Shown here one piece after another: positions 20,028 to 28,597 of a stretch of 64,000 nt of DNA. How positions within the stretch are numbered: position 1 is the stretch's first letter; every line of letters starts with the position of its first letter. The position numbers and the translations under genes were made by a program. Location of the stretch: assembly GCF_019797845.1 (NCBI RefSeq), contig NZ_CP081864.1:682001-746000 (forward strand), given 5' to 3'. Origin of the DNA: Symbiopectobacterium purcellii. GTDB taxonomy: Bacteria; Pseudomonadota; Gammaproteobacteria; Enterobacterales; Enterobacteriaceae. Under the pieces are notes generated by a model that did not search any database, was not told the DNA's origin, and saw only the letters and a list, made by a program, of their open reading frames with translations.

Positions 20028-20747
20028 ATGGCAACGCCACATATCAATGCGGAAAAAGGGGATTTTGCCGATGTTGTACTGATGCCGGGCGATCCGCTGC
20101 GTGCGAAGTACATTGCCGAAACCTTTTTGGAAAATGCCCGTGAAGTCAACAATGTGCGCGGCATGCTGGGCTATACCGGCAGCTACAAAGGGCGCGCGAT
20201 TTCGGTGATGGGGCACGGTATGGGTATCCCGTCCTGCTCTATCTATACCAAAGAGCTGATCACGGAATACGATGTGAAAACCATCATTCGTGTTGGCTCC
20301 TGCGGTGCGGTGCGCGAGGATGTGAAGCTGTATGACGTGGTGATTGGCATGGGCGCATGCACGGATTCAAAAGTAAACCGTCTGCGCTTTAAAGATCATG
20401 ACTTTGCAGCTATTGCCGATTTCGATCTGGTGCGTAATGCGGTTGACGCGGCTCAGGATAAAGGCATTACCGTTCGGGTGGGCAACCTGTTCTCTGCCGA
20501 TCTGTTCTACACGCCAGACCCGCAGATGTTCGACGTGATGGAAAAATACGGCATTCTTGGCGTCGAAATGGAAGCCGCGGGGATTTATGGCGTCGCGGCT
20601 GAGTTTGGTGCCAAGGCGTTGGCCATTTGCACCGTCTCTGACCATATTCGCACCGGCGAACAGACCACGTCGCATGAACGCCAAACCGCGTTCAATGACA
20701 TGATCACCATTGCGCTGGAATCTGTGCTGTTGGGCGATCGCCGCTAA
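20028..20747 (+). CDS. deoD: Purine nucleoside phosphorylase (hexameric)
   Basis: DeoD phosphorolyses purine (deoxy)nucleosides. The 239-residue protein starts [20 protein letters not shown] and shows the phosphate loop [16 protein letters not shown], the family motif [17 protein letters not shown], and [20 protein letters not shown] for ribose and base binding. It is the last gene of the deo operon, 50 bases after deoB, and is followed by a strong terminator. The sequence is intact throughout. Confidence 0.98.
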   Translation: MATPHINAEKGDFADVVLMPGDPLRAKYIAETFLENAREVNNVRGMLGYTGSYKGRAISVMGHGMGIPSCSIYTKELITEYDVKTIIRVGSCGAVREDVKLYDVVIGMGACTDSKVNRLRFKDHDFAAIADFDLVRNAVDAAQDKGITVRVGNLFSADLFYTPDPQMFDVMEKYGILGVEMEAAGIYGVAAEFGAKALAICTVSDHIRTGEQTTSHERQTAFNDMITIALESVLLGDRR

Positions 20748-20767
20748 TCCGATGGGTAGCGCTCATA

Positions 20768-20803
20768 AAAAAGCCCCGGCATCTGTTTGGCCGGGGCTTT
20801 TGG
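20768..20803 (+). terminator. deo operon terminator
   Basis: A perfect 10-bp stem AAGCCCCGGC/GCCGGGGCTT (20771-20780 and 20790-20799) preceded by A residues and followed by TTGG. The A-rich left flank may also let it stop transcription on the minus strand, from the discoidin gene. Confidence 0.85.
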
Positions 20804-20847
20804 TTATCAGTTCTGCGTGATTACAACGCGGTCAGGGTACAACGGGC

Positions 20848-21327
20848 TTATTTAATGGCTCGCGTAGGAACCTGTGCTGCACTGTTAAACGTGATTTCGT
20901 TGATGGCACTCCATTTATTGGTATCGGTGCCAAACGTTTCCAGCTTGATAAAGCGCGCGTTGACCGCAGGGAAGGTGAATTTCTCCCCCTCTTTGGCATC
21001 GTTAGACGTGACCAGATTATCAGCCAGCTTGGTCCAGCTCTTGCCATCAGCGGAGTAGGACACAGAGAACTTCAGCTTGCGCTCTTCCGCTTTGAACGGC
21101 ACCAAGACAAAGTTTTCAATGGATTGCGCCTTATCGAGTTCCAACTGCACCCAACCTTCACCGTTTACCGCCCAACGCGTTTTGTTGTTACCGTCAGCAA
21201 TGTTGGCTGGGGTATGGCCCTTATCGGAGTCATAGCCGGAAGCGGTAACATTGGTGACTTGCGCGGCGGTAGCAGAAAGTGAAAACAGGCCTAACACACA
21301 GGCAGTGACCAGAGCGTATTTTTTCAT
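20848..21327 (-). CDS. Secreted discoidin (F5/8 type C) domain protein
   Basis: A 159-residue protein with a clear Sec signal peptide (MKKYALVTACVLGLFSLSAT, cleavage probably after ATA near residue 22). The mature part is a single beta-sandwich resembling discoidin/F5-8C or CBM32 modules. Supporting segments are the N-terminal VTASGYDSDKGHTPANIADG with DGNNKTRW, then GEGWVQLELDKAQSIENFVL, FSVSYSADGKSWTKL and NARFIKLETFG. Such modules bind sugars on polymers or glycans. No catalytic domain is attached, so it may be a free periplasmic or extracellular lectin-like protein. It is convergent with deoD and co-oriented with fhuF. I do not know a gene name. Confidence 0.8.
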   Translation of the reverse strand: MKKYALVTACVLGLFSLSATAAQVTNVTASGYDSDKGHTPANIADGNNKTRWAVNGEGWVQLELDKAQSIENFVLVPFKAEERKLKFSVSYSADGKSWTKLADNLVTSNDAKEGEKFTFPAVNARFIKLETFGTDTNKWSAINEITFNSAAQVPTRAIK

Positions 21328-21461
21328 TTTTTTACCTCATTCACAGGGATAAAGGAACGCAGATCCGTTGCGTTAATGTGAAATGAGAGTATGAAAAAAA
21401 AGAAATGCTATTTCAGTTACCCGCGTCGCGTTATTGCGATCGGCGTAGCAGCAAAATGTGG

Positions 21462-22208
21462 TCAGCCTTTTATACCTGTTGTGCGTTTGCGGTGTTCTGC
21501 GCGCAAACGTGGGCAGCTCGGGCAGAGAGCTCCGCCTTCCAGACGATAAATCAGACAGCAGTGCCGCCGTTCCTTTTTTTGCTCACCAGAGGGAAGGGTA
21601 CGTAAACGGATCGGTTGATACAGACGATTTTTTTCGCCGTTGGCAAGCTCTGCTCTATCAAGTAAATCAGCAGCGTGGCGCACATCCGCCCCCTCTTGTT
21701 CCGCCTGATTCATCCCCTGGTAAAAACGCACGCCAGCATTATTCCAAAACAGCGCCGCACTTAGCCCTGAGAGTGCGGAGAGCTGTTGGCATACGGGAGC
21801 GATGTGTTCATCGATCAGCGGTAAAAAAGCCTGCCACTGGCGCTCCTCAACTGGACTGCCGAGCGAGGAGAGCACAAAGCGTTGTGGCGTGCCTTGTTCG
21901 CTCTGCACATAAGCAATATCAGTCAGATGATAAGGAAGTTGCCACTGATGGCGCAGGTGGACATAGACCCAGGGTGCAACCAGTAACGCAAAATACCACT
22001 GTGACCATCTGGATATCAGGTAGGGAATCGCCTGCTCTGGCTGCCCTTGGGTCAGCGTGTGCAACCATGATGGCAGTCCCGCTGTTAGCGGCGCTTGCAG
22101 CAGCGTAGTGGGAAAAAGTGCGGCCCCGTCAGGCGCAGAGAGCAAAAAACGCGTTTCTATTGCGCGTCTGATTTCCGCATGTTGTTGTTCTAGGCCACAG
22201 CTATTCAC
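21462..22208 (-). CDS. fhuF: Ferric siderophore reductase FhuF
   Basis: FhuF is a cytoplasmic [2Fe-2S] protein that reduces ferric hydroxamate siderophores to release iron. The 248-residue protein ends with the diagnostic cluster motif CC-x10-C-x2-C, seen as HCCLIYRLEGGALCPSCPR. The start is GTG at 22206-22208. It is divergent from fhuD, and a Fur-like box lies in the gap, so both sides are probably iron-repressed. E. coli fhuF lies in a comparable deo to rimI-holD-rsmC neighbourhood but apart from fhuACDB; here it is joined to transport genes. Confidence 0.93.
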   Translation of the reverse strand: MNSCGLEQQHAEIRRAIETRFLLSAPDGAALFPTTLLQAPLTAGLPSWLHTLTQGQPEQAIPYLISRWSQWYFALLVAPWVYVHLRHQWQLPYHLTDIAYVQSEQGTPQRFVLSSLGSPVEERQWQAFLPLIDEHIAPVCQQLSALSGLSAALFWNNAGVRFYQGMNQAEQEGADVRHAADLLDRAELANGEKNRLYQPIRLRTLPSGEQKKERRHCCLIYRLEGGALCPSCPRLRAEHRKRTTGIKG

Positions 22209-22272
22209 ACCGACTCCGATGGGGCATTGGCAACAGAAGGAGGATTTTGCATAATACGACGCAAAATTGGAA

Positions 22273-22287
22273 TGATAATAATTACTT
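22273..22287. promoter_or_regulatory. Fur box between fhuF and fhuD
   Basis: TGATAATAATTACTT fits the 7-1-7 Fur model TGATAAT-N-ATTATCA, with a perfect left half and a partial right half. It lies just before the likely fhuD start and 65 bases upstream of the divergent fhuF start. Confidence 0.65.
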
Positions 22288-22292
22288 TTCTC

Positions 22293-23192
22293 ATGATTGG
22301 CTTATCGGGTGCTTTTTCTCGCCGTCATTTATTGAAACTGGCTGCGCTCTCTCCATGGTTTACGTCGGGCTTTGTCTCGGCATCTGACCCTATTGTCAAT
22401 CTTGAGCGGATAATCGCGCTGGAGTGGCGACCCGTGGAACTGCTGATGGCTCTGGGCATTACGCCGCTTGCCGTGGCGGAGAAGGGCAATTATCACCGAT
22501 GGGTGGTGGAGCCAGCGTTGTCTGACCGTGTGATTGATGTCGGGTTACGCAACGAGCCCAATATGGAATTGTTGCAACGCCTCAATCCCTCTCTGTTTCT
22601 GGTGTCGCAAGGGTTTGGGCCCGATATTGAACCATTGACCCGTTTGGCGCCTTGCTTCGCGTCAGGTTTCCGCGATGCGCAACACCAACCGCTTGATGCC
22701 GCCCGGCGCGATCTGCTTTTGCTCGGCCAACGCTTGAACCTGACGCGTATTGCTGAACAGCATCTGATCGAATGTGATCGTGAACTGGATACCCTGGCAC
22801 AACGGCTTGGTGCTTATTCGCCCCGTCCTTTGCTGCTGTTCTCGCTGCTTGATAGCCGCCGTGCGCTGGTTATGGGCCATAACAGCTTGTTTAACAACGT
22901 GCTCACCCGACTCGGCTTAACCAATGCCTGGCAGGAAGAAACCAACTTTTGGGGAAGCGCCGTGGTAGGCATTGAGCGCCTGGTGCGCTATGAGGATGTT
23001 CAAGCGCTGTTCTTTGTTCAGGGCGATACCGCACTGCTGGATGCGGTGTCCCAATCAGAGCTGTGGCGCATGATGCCCTTTGTTCGGGACAACCGCTGGA
23101 AGACCTTGCCTGCGGTCTGGTTTTACGGTGCAACGTTCTCAGCGCTACGCTTTGCACGGCTTCTGGTGCAGGCGTTGGAGTCGAAGGCATGA
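22293..23192 (+). CDS. fhuD: Ferric hydroxamate ABC transporter, periplasmic binding protein
   Basis: FhuD carries ferric hydroxamates (ferrichrome type) across the periplasm to FhuB. The 299-residue protein has a twin-arginine signal, SRRHLLKLAALSPWF. The class III binding-protein body follows with ERIIALEWRPVELLMALGIT, VIDVGLRNEPNMELLQRLNP and NAWQEETNFWGSAVVGIERL, all matching FhuD. Start choice is difficult: ATG 22293 gives the best family N-terminus but has no clear ribosome-binding site; ATG 22272 or a start after AGGAGG at 22239-22244 are alternatives. The stop overlaps the fhuB ATG (ATGA). No fhuC or fhuA precedes it. Confidence 0.92.
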   Translation: MIGLSGAFSRRHLLKLAALSPWFTSGFVSASDPIVNLERIIALEWRPVELLMALGITPLAVAEKGNYHRWVVEPALSDRVIDVGLRNEPNMELLQRLNPSLFLVSQGFGPDIEPLTRLAPCFASGFRDAQHQPLDAARRDLLLLGQRLNLTRIAEQHLIECDRELDTLAQRLGAYSPRPLLLFSLLDSRRALVMGHNSLFNNVLTRLGLTNAWQEETNFWGSAVVGIERLVRYEDVQALFFVQGDTALLDAVSQSELWRMMPFVRDNRWKTLPAVWFYGATFSALRFARLLVQALESKA

Positions 23193-25153
23193 GAACTTTT
23201 GGCCTGCTGTGGTTATCTGCGCTGACGTTGGTGGCAATTGGGCTCACTGGCGTGAATTTTAGTCAACTGGTACCGTCACACCTCTGGTGGCACAGCATCT
23301 GGAACCCGGATGGGCAAGATGCCAACCAGATGTTGTTTCATTTCAGCCTGCTACCCCGGACGGTGCTGTCACTGCTGGTAGGCTCCTCATTGGGGCTGGT
23401 TGGCGTGTTGTTTCAGCAAATTTTGCGTAACCCGCTGGCGGAGCCTGCGACGCTCGGCGTTTCTGCGGGCGCGCAATTAGGCTTGGCTCTGGCAACGCTG
23501 TGGGCCCTGCCTGGCGGAGAGACAACGCGGCAGTTGGCGACGATTGTTGGTGCAATAGCAGCGGGTGCCATTGTGTTTGGGGTGGCATCGGGGCGGCGTA
23601 TGTCGCCCATTACCCTGATTCTCGCCGGATTGGTGGTGGGTCTGTATTGTGGTGCGGTGAAAAGTTTGCTGACGCTGTTCAACCATGAACGTTTGCAAAG
23701 CCTGTTTCTGTGGGGCAGCGGTATGCTCAATCAGTATGACTGGAGCGCCGTTTCGTTCCTGTGGCCTCGGATGCTGATTGGCCTGGTGATCGTGTTATTG
23801 ATGATCCGTCCGTTAGCGATGCTGGCTTTGGACGACGCTGTGATCCGCAGTCTGGGGGTAAACCTGACGATGGCGCGTATCGCCGGGTTGGGCATCGCCA
23901 TGGTGCTGAGTGCCATGCTGGTGAGCGTAGCCGGTGTGATCGGTTTTATTGGTCTGTTTGCCCCGTTACTGGCGCGCATGTTGGGTGCCAGAAGGTTCGG
24001 GCCGCAGCTTGCGTTGGCGATGCTGGTGGGGGCTCTGCTGCTGGTCATCAGCGATCAGTGCATCATTCTGCTTGCACACTACTGGCGCGAGGTACCGACG
24101 GGGGTTGCGACCGCACTGGTGGGCGCGCCGGTTATGCTGTGGTTACTGCCACATCTGCGCCATGTGAATGTGCCTTCGGTGGACACGGTTCACCAATCGG
24201 TGCGTGAACGCGCGCTGAGCACGCCGCTATTGACCCTCTACGCGGCGTTGTTGCTGCTCCTTCTGTTGATTGCGTTGGCCAGCGGACAAGATCAAAACGG
24301 CTGGTACTGGTCGCTGCATGAGATGTGGCAATGGCGCTGGCCGCGCGTGACTGCCGCGCTTTCAGCGGGTGCGATGCTGGCTGTCGCGGGCGCCTTGATG
24401 CAGAAGTTGACAGGAAATCCGATGGCCAGCCCGGAAGTGCTGGGCGTCACCTCGGGGGCTGCTTTTGGCGTGGTTTTGCTGCTGCTGTTGGTTCCGGGGG
24501 ATGTGTCATCGTGGCGTTGGCTGGCGGGGAGTGCCGGTGCGGGTGGCACACTGCTGCTGATCATGCTGTTGGCGAACCGCGGCGGTTATTCTTCCAGTCG
24601 TCTTCTGTTGGTGGGGATTGCGCTGAGTACCGTGTTTTCTACCCTGCTGACGTTTATTTTGGCGAGTGGCGATCCCCGTACCGGCGCGCTATTGGCCTGG
24701 CTGGCCGGTTCAACCTATAAAGTCAGTCCGCAGCAGGCGTACATATCGGCCCTTATTGCACTGGCATTACTGAGCGCTACCCCGCTGATACGCCGCTGGA
24801 TTGCCATCATGCCGCTGGGCGCGAGCGTGGCCCAGTCCGTGGGGGTTGCGTTGCGTCCTGCGCGTATGTTGATTTTACTGCTGGCGGCAGGCCTGGTCGC
24901 AACCGCGACATTGGTGATCGGCCCGCTTAGTTTTGTTGGTTTGATGGCGCCCCATCTTGCCCGTTTTCTCGGGTTTCGCCGCGCATTGCAACAGGTTGTT
25001 ATCGCTGCATTGCTTGGCGGCATGCTGATGCTGATTGCCGATTGGCTGGGGCGCGTGTTGATTTTCCCTTATCAAATTCCTGCCGGTCTGTTAGCGACAT
25101 TCCTGGGGGCGCCGTATTTTATCCTGCTGTTACGTCGGCAACATTCTGCCTGA
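23189..25153 (+). CDS. fhuB: Ferric hydroxamate ABC transporter, double permease
   Basis: FhuB is the fused inner-membrane permease of the ferrichrome importer: two FecCD-type halves in one 654-residue chain with about 20 membrane helices. The first half has GVLFQQILRNPLAEPATLGV and the second AGALMQKLTGNPMASPEVLG, the paired G-x-x-x-Q...NPLA/NPMA motifs of this family. EAA-like cytoplasmic loops for the ATPase occur at GLFAPLLARMLG and GLMAPHLARFLG. It starts at ATG 23189, overlapping the fhuD stop, so the two are coupled. The ATPase FhuC is missing from the locus and must be supplied elsewhere. Confidence 0.96.
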   Translation: MRTFGLLWLSALTLVAIGLTGVNFSQLVPSHLWWHSIWNPDGQDANQMLFHFSLLPRTVLSLLVGSSLGLVGVLFQQILRNPLAEPATLGVSAGAQLGLALATLWALPGGETTRQLATIVGAIAAGAIVFGVASGRRMSPITLILAGLVVGLYCGAVKSLLTLFNHERLQSLFLWGSGMLNQYDWSAVSFLWPRMLIGLVIVLLMIRPLAMLALDDAVIRSLGVNLTMARIAGLGIAMVLSAMLVSVAGVIGFIGLFAPLLARMLGARRFGPQLALAMLVGALLLVISDQCIILLAHYWREVPTGVATALVGAPVMLWLLPHLRHVNVPSVDTVHQSVRERALSTPLLTLYAALLLLLLLIALASGQDQNGWYWSLHEMWQWRWPRVTAALSAGAMLAVAGALMQKLTGNPMASPEVLGVTSGAAFGVVLLLLLVPGDVSSWRWLAGSAGAGGTLLLIMLLANRGGYSSSRLLLVGIALSTVFSTLLTFILASGDPRTGALLAWLAGSTYKVSPQQAYISALIALALLSATPLIRRWIAIMPLGASVAQSVGVALRPARMLILLLAAGLVATATLVIGPLSFVGLMAPHLARFLGFRRALQQVVIAALLGGMLMLIADWLGRVLIFPYQIPAGLLATFLGAPYFILLLRRQHSA

Positions 25154-25179
25154 GAGTAAGAAGTAAAGCGTATCGCTGC

Positions 25180-25234
25180 TTGCATTTGTAAATCGAATTC
25201 GCATAATTGCGAAGCAGAATAATAATGATTTACA
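25180..25234 (+). promoter_or_regulatory. Promoter with downstream Fur-like box for the TonB receptor
   Basis: A TTGCAT -35 (25180-25185) and a CATAAT -10 (25202-25207) are 16 bases apart. A Fur-like TAATAATGATTTACA (25220-25234) follows, overlapping the expected transcription start region. The receptor ATG is at 25255. The receptor probably has its own iron-controlled promoter in addition to read-through from fhuDB. Confidence 0.55.
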
Positions 25235-25254
25235 TTTGCAATAAAGGGATAAAA

Positions 25255-27513
25255 ATGACAGCGTTAATTCATATAGCACGTAAGCCAACCCGGCTTGCGG
25301 TGCTCATCGGGGCGTTCTGTGGCACGATGGCATTGCCGATTCTGGCACAGGACACCGCCTCAGTGGCTGCCAACACGGCAGCACAGCCGGCCTCTCCAAG
25401 CGATGGCGCAAACAGCAAAGATACCATGACGGTGATTGCCAAAGCGGAAGATAACTTCCGTGCCGGTGGCGATCAGTTGGTGCCTGCTTATCTGGATGGA
25501 CAGATCGCCAACGGCGGACGCGTCGGCTTCCTCGGCCAGCAAAATGCGCGCGATGTGCCGTTCAATGTCGTCAGCTACACCAGCAGAATGATTGAATCAC
25601 AGCAGGCGCAAACCTTGGGCGATGTGGTCAAGAACGATGCCTCGGTGCAAAGCGTGCGCGGCTACGGCAACTTTGCGGAAGCCTACCGTATTCGCGGCTT
25701 TAAACTGGACGGCGATGACATCACCATGGGCGGCCTGTTTGGTGTGATGCCGCGTCAGATTGTTTCCACCAACATGATTGATCGGGTTGAGATCCTGAAA
25801 GGGTCCAACGCGTTTCTTAACGGTGTTTCCGCAGGCGGCAGCGGCGTGGGCGGTGCAGTAAACGTGGAGCCTAAACACGCTGACGATGTGCCGCTCACGC
25901 GCGCTACGCTGGACTACACCTCTTCCTCACAGGTTGGGGGCGCGCTCGATGTTGGGCGGCGTTTTGGCGACGATAACCGCTTTGGGGTACGCGTCAACCT
26001 GCTGCACCGCGAAGGCGAAGCCGCGATTGACGATCAACGCGAGCGGGTTTCATTGGCCGCCGTCGTGCTGGATTATCGTGGCGATCGTTTCCGTTCCTCA
26101 CTGGATGCGGGCTACCAGCATCAGTATCTGCACGGTGGGCGTTTGGGGATTAACGTTTCGACTACCGGGTTACAAGCCATCCCTGAACCGCCAACCAATA
26201 CCCATAACTACAGCCAGCGCTGGATCTACACCGATATGAAATCCCGCTTCGGGATGCTGCGCGGCGAGTACGATCTGGATAATCATTGGACGCTCTATTC
26301 TGGCCTTGGCCTAAGCAACACCGAAGAGATAGGCAATTACAGCACGCCGAAATTGACCCTGGCCGGTGACGGTAGCGCGACGCTCGGGCGTTTAAGCACG
26401 GCGTATATCGCTCAGAACACTGCCTCGTTGGCGGGTATTCGCGGTAATTTTGATACCGGCCCGATCAAGCACGAAGTCAACCTGGGTTATTCGGGTATCC
26501 ATACCAAGACCAAAGTGGCGTACACCATGTCCAAGTATGACTACGCCACGAATATCTATAACACGCCAGTAGTAGATTTTCCTGCGACCACCAGCAGCGC
26601 TGGGAGCATGGACTCACCGAAAATACGCAACCGTATGCAAAACTGGGGGCTGGCACTGTCGGATACGCTCTCGGTGCTGGATGACAGCGTGCGCTTTACC
26701 GCCGGGCTGCGCCGCCAGGAGATTCTGGTGCGCAATTATGAATACTCCGGTATTGAGAGCGGCACCGGGGGGCGTTTTGATCGTACTAAGGTGAGCCCGG
26801 TATTGGGCATTGTGGTAAAACCCTGGGAACACGTTTCGCTTTATGCTAACCACATTGAGGCATTGCAGCCTGGCACCAAAACGTCATCCTCGGAAGCGTT
26901 GAACCGTGGACAGGTATCAGGTATCTACGTCGCCAAGCAAAATGAAGTTGGGATTAAATTTGACTATCAGCGCGTCGGCGGGTCGCTGGCGTTTTACGAG
27001 ATCAAGCGACCAAACAGCTTTATCGATCCTGTGACCAAGCTCTATGGTCTGAACGGCGAGCAGCGTAATCGCGGCGTGGAACTGAATGTGTTTGGTGAGC
27101 CGATGTATGGTCTGCGCCTTAACGGCAGCGCTACCTGGCTGGATGCCACTCTGACCAAAACGCGCGCAGGCGCCAATGACGGCAATGACGTGGTGGGCAC
27201 ACCCGGTTACCAACTGGTGTTTGGCAGTGAATATGATATCCCCTCGGTGGAGGGCTTGACGCTGTCTGGCACCGTGTTGCGTTACGGTTCACAATACGCC
27301 AACGAAGCCAATACGTTAAAACTGAAACCCTGGACGCGATTGGATCTGGGTGTGCGCTACAGTACGCCAATGAACGATCATACGCTGGTGTGGCGTGCCA
27401 ATGTCGAGAACGTCACCAACGAAAAATATTGGGCCTCGGTGGATGATAGCGGAACGTACGTGACACAGGGCGATCCGCGCTCGCTGAAACTCTCGGTATC
27501 CGTGGATTTCTAA
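25255..27513 (+). CDS. TonB-dependent hydroxamate siderophore receptor (FcuA-like)
   Basis: An outer-membrane ferric siderophore receptor of 752 residues. It has a signal peptide ending ALPILA, a TonB box DTMTVIAK shortly after it, and a plug domain with LGDVVKNDASVQSVRGYGNF, YRIRGFKLDG and VEILKGSNAFLNGVSAGGSG. A 22-strand-type barrel ends in the terminal aromatic SVDF. The plug pattern fits the TonB siderophore receptor family that includes ferrichrome receptors FcuA and FhuA. FcuA of Yersinia is the closest I recall, and the fhuDB context supports ferrichrome. I chose ATG 25255 after AAAGGGAT over the ORF start at 25207. Substrate specificity is inferred. Confidence 0.88.
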   Translation: MTALIHIARKPTRLAVLIGAFCGTMALPILAQDTASVAANTAAQPASPSDGANSKDTMTVIAKAEDNFRAGGDQLVPAYLDGQIANGGRVGFLGQQNARDVPFNVVSYTSRMIESQQAQTLGDVVKNDASVQSVRGYGNFAEAYRIRGFKLDGDDITMGGLFGVMPRQIVSTNMIDRVEILKGSNAFLNGVSAGGSGVGGAVNVEPKHADDVPLTRATLDYTSSSQVGGALDVGRRFGDDNRFGVRVNLLHREGEAAIDDQRERVSLAAVVLDYRGDRFRSSLDAGYQHQYLHGGRLGINVSTTGLQAIPEPPTNTHNYSQRWIYTDMKSRFGMLRGEYDLDNHWTLYSGLGLSNTEEIGNYSTPKLTLAGDGSATLGRLSTAYIAQNTASLAGIRGNFDTGPIKHEVNLGYSGIHTKTKVAYTMSKYDYATNIYNTPVVDFPATTSSAGSMDSPKIRNRMQNWGLALSDTLSVLDDSVRFTAGLRRQEILVRNYEYSGIESGTGGRFDRTKVSPVLGIVVKPWEHVSLYANHIEALQPGTKTSSSEALNRGQVSGIYVAKQNEVGIKFDYQRVGGSLAFYEIKRPNSFIDPVTKLYGLNGEQRNRGVELNVFGEPMYGLRLNGSATWLDATLTKTRAGANDGNDVVGTPGYQLVFGSEYDIPSVEGLTLSGTVLRYGSQYANEANTLKLKPWTRLDLGVRYSTPMNDHTLVWRANVENVTNEKYWASVDDSGTYVTQGDPRSLKLSVSVDF

Positions 27514-27520
27514 TACTGAC

Positions 27521-27555
27521 CGCGCCTGTTGCCAGGATTTACTGGCGCAGGCGCG
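27521..27555. terminator. Hairpin between convergent receptor gene and rimI
   Basis: CGCGCCTG/CAGGCGCG (27521-27528 and 27548-27555) plus an inner GCCAG/CTGGC stem with a small internal loop. No U-tract on either strand; probably a bidirectional 3' end structure. Confidence 0.55.
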
Positions 27556-27562
27556 TTATGAT

Positions 27563-28003
27563 TTACAGCGGCAACGCCATGATCACCGCATCTTCGCGCC
27601 CATTGGCCGCCGGGTAATAGTTACGCCGCAGCGACACTTCGTTAAACCCCAATTGCTCATACAGGGCGATGGCGTTGGCGTTGGACGCGCGAACTTCCAG
27701 CCACAGCGTGGTAATGCCGCGCGCCTCCAGCGTTTCAATCAGTTGTTCCAGCAGATGCCGACCGTGGCCTTGCCGTTGGTGGGTGGGATGCACGGCAATA
27801 TTGAACAATGTCGCTTCATCCAGCACCACCTGGGTAATGGCAAACGCCACCAGCGCATCGTCGAGCGTTAATTTCAGGTTCAGGTAGCATTCGCCCTGAT
27901 TACTGTTAAAGGTGCTTTCCGTCCACGGAAAAGCGTGGCTTGCCTTTTCGATGGCAAAGGCAGCGTGCAAATCGTGGGGCGTGAGGGGCGAAATAACGTG
28001 CAT
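27563..28003 (-). CDS. rimI: Ribosomal protein S18-alanine N-acetyltransferase
   Basis: RimI is a GNAT enzyme that acetylates the N-terminal alanine of ribosomal protein S18. The 146-residue protein has ITQVVLDEATLFNIAVHPTH, the acetyl-CoA pyrophosphate loop RQGHGRHLLEQL, and ASNANAIALYEQLGFNEVSL as in E. coli RimI. I start at ATG 28003 (MHVISPLTPHDL), preceded by CAGG, because the TTG at 28012 adds three non-family residues. It follows holD with a 15-base gap, the conserved holD-rimI pair. Confidence 0.95.
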   Translation of the reverse strand: MHVISPLTPHDLHAAFAIEKASHAFPWTESTFNSNQGECYLNLKLTLDDALVAFAITQVVLDEATLFNIAVHPTHQRQGHGRHLLEQLIETLEARGITTLWLEVRASNANAIALYEQLGFNEVSLRRNYYPAANGREDAVIMALPL

Positions 28004-28018
28004 GATAAACAACCTGAA

Positions 28019-28435
28019 TTAATGGGCCTCTGAGGCTGCCAGCAAGGGAAGATGTTCACTGATTTGTTGCCACAGGGCGCGTTTGGCACTGGGGTTGGCG
28101 TAAAGCGCGTCCAGCGTCGGACTGTTCAATTGCACACCCGTCCAGGTGGGCGGCACATCAACCCCCAGGCACCAGCTATGGCAATGCGTCGAGGCGGGTA
28201 GCATGGCAATCTGTTCCGGTGTAAGGGGATACACCTGTTCAGGGCGCAGTGAGAAACTGTGCAGCACATCGCCAATCAGAGGGTCATGGGCGGCGGGGAG
28301 CGGAGTGGCAACGATCACCAGACGCGTTTGAGCGGGCAGGGTAACGGCAATCTCGCCCTGCAACACCGTGGGGCGACGTAACGTCCACTGCGTAATCCCC
28401 ATCTGTTGTAAAAGCCAATCGCGTCTTGGTGCCAT
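28019..28435 (-). CDS. holD: DNA polymerase III psi subunit
   Basis: HolD (psi) is a clamp-loader accessory protein that binds chi (HolC) and links the replisome to SSB. The 138-residue protein starts MAPRRDWLLQQMGITQWTLR, the conserved N-terminal segment that contacts the clamp loader. LQGEIAVTLPAQTRLVIVAT and PEQIAMLPASTHCHSWCLG match the rest of the family. ATG 28435 is preferred over 28459 on family N-terminus. It is located directly upstream of rimI; in E. coli rsmC is the divergent neighbour, whereas here the chromosomal chorismate mutase gene lies between holD and rsmC. Confidence 0.93.
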   Translation of the reverse strand: MAPRRDWLLQQMGITQWTLRRPTVLQGEIAVTLPAQTRLVIVATPLPAAHDPLIGDVLHSFSLRPEQVYPLTPEQIAMLPASTHCHSWCLGVDVPPTWTGVQLNSPTLDALYANPSAKRALWQQISEHLPLLAASEAH

Positions 28436-28597
28436 GATATCCCGTGCTCGGTTCGCCATGATAGCTGCGCTATGCTAACAAACCTGATACGGATGCGCCA
28501 ATAAAGTGAACCGCAGCAGCGCGTTCCCCTTTACGCCTGATAATGACCATTGCCGTATTTTTCACACCGGTCTCAGCGGAAAGTAAAAGAGTTCACG

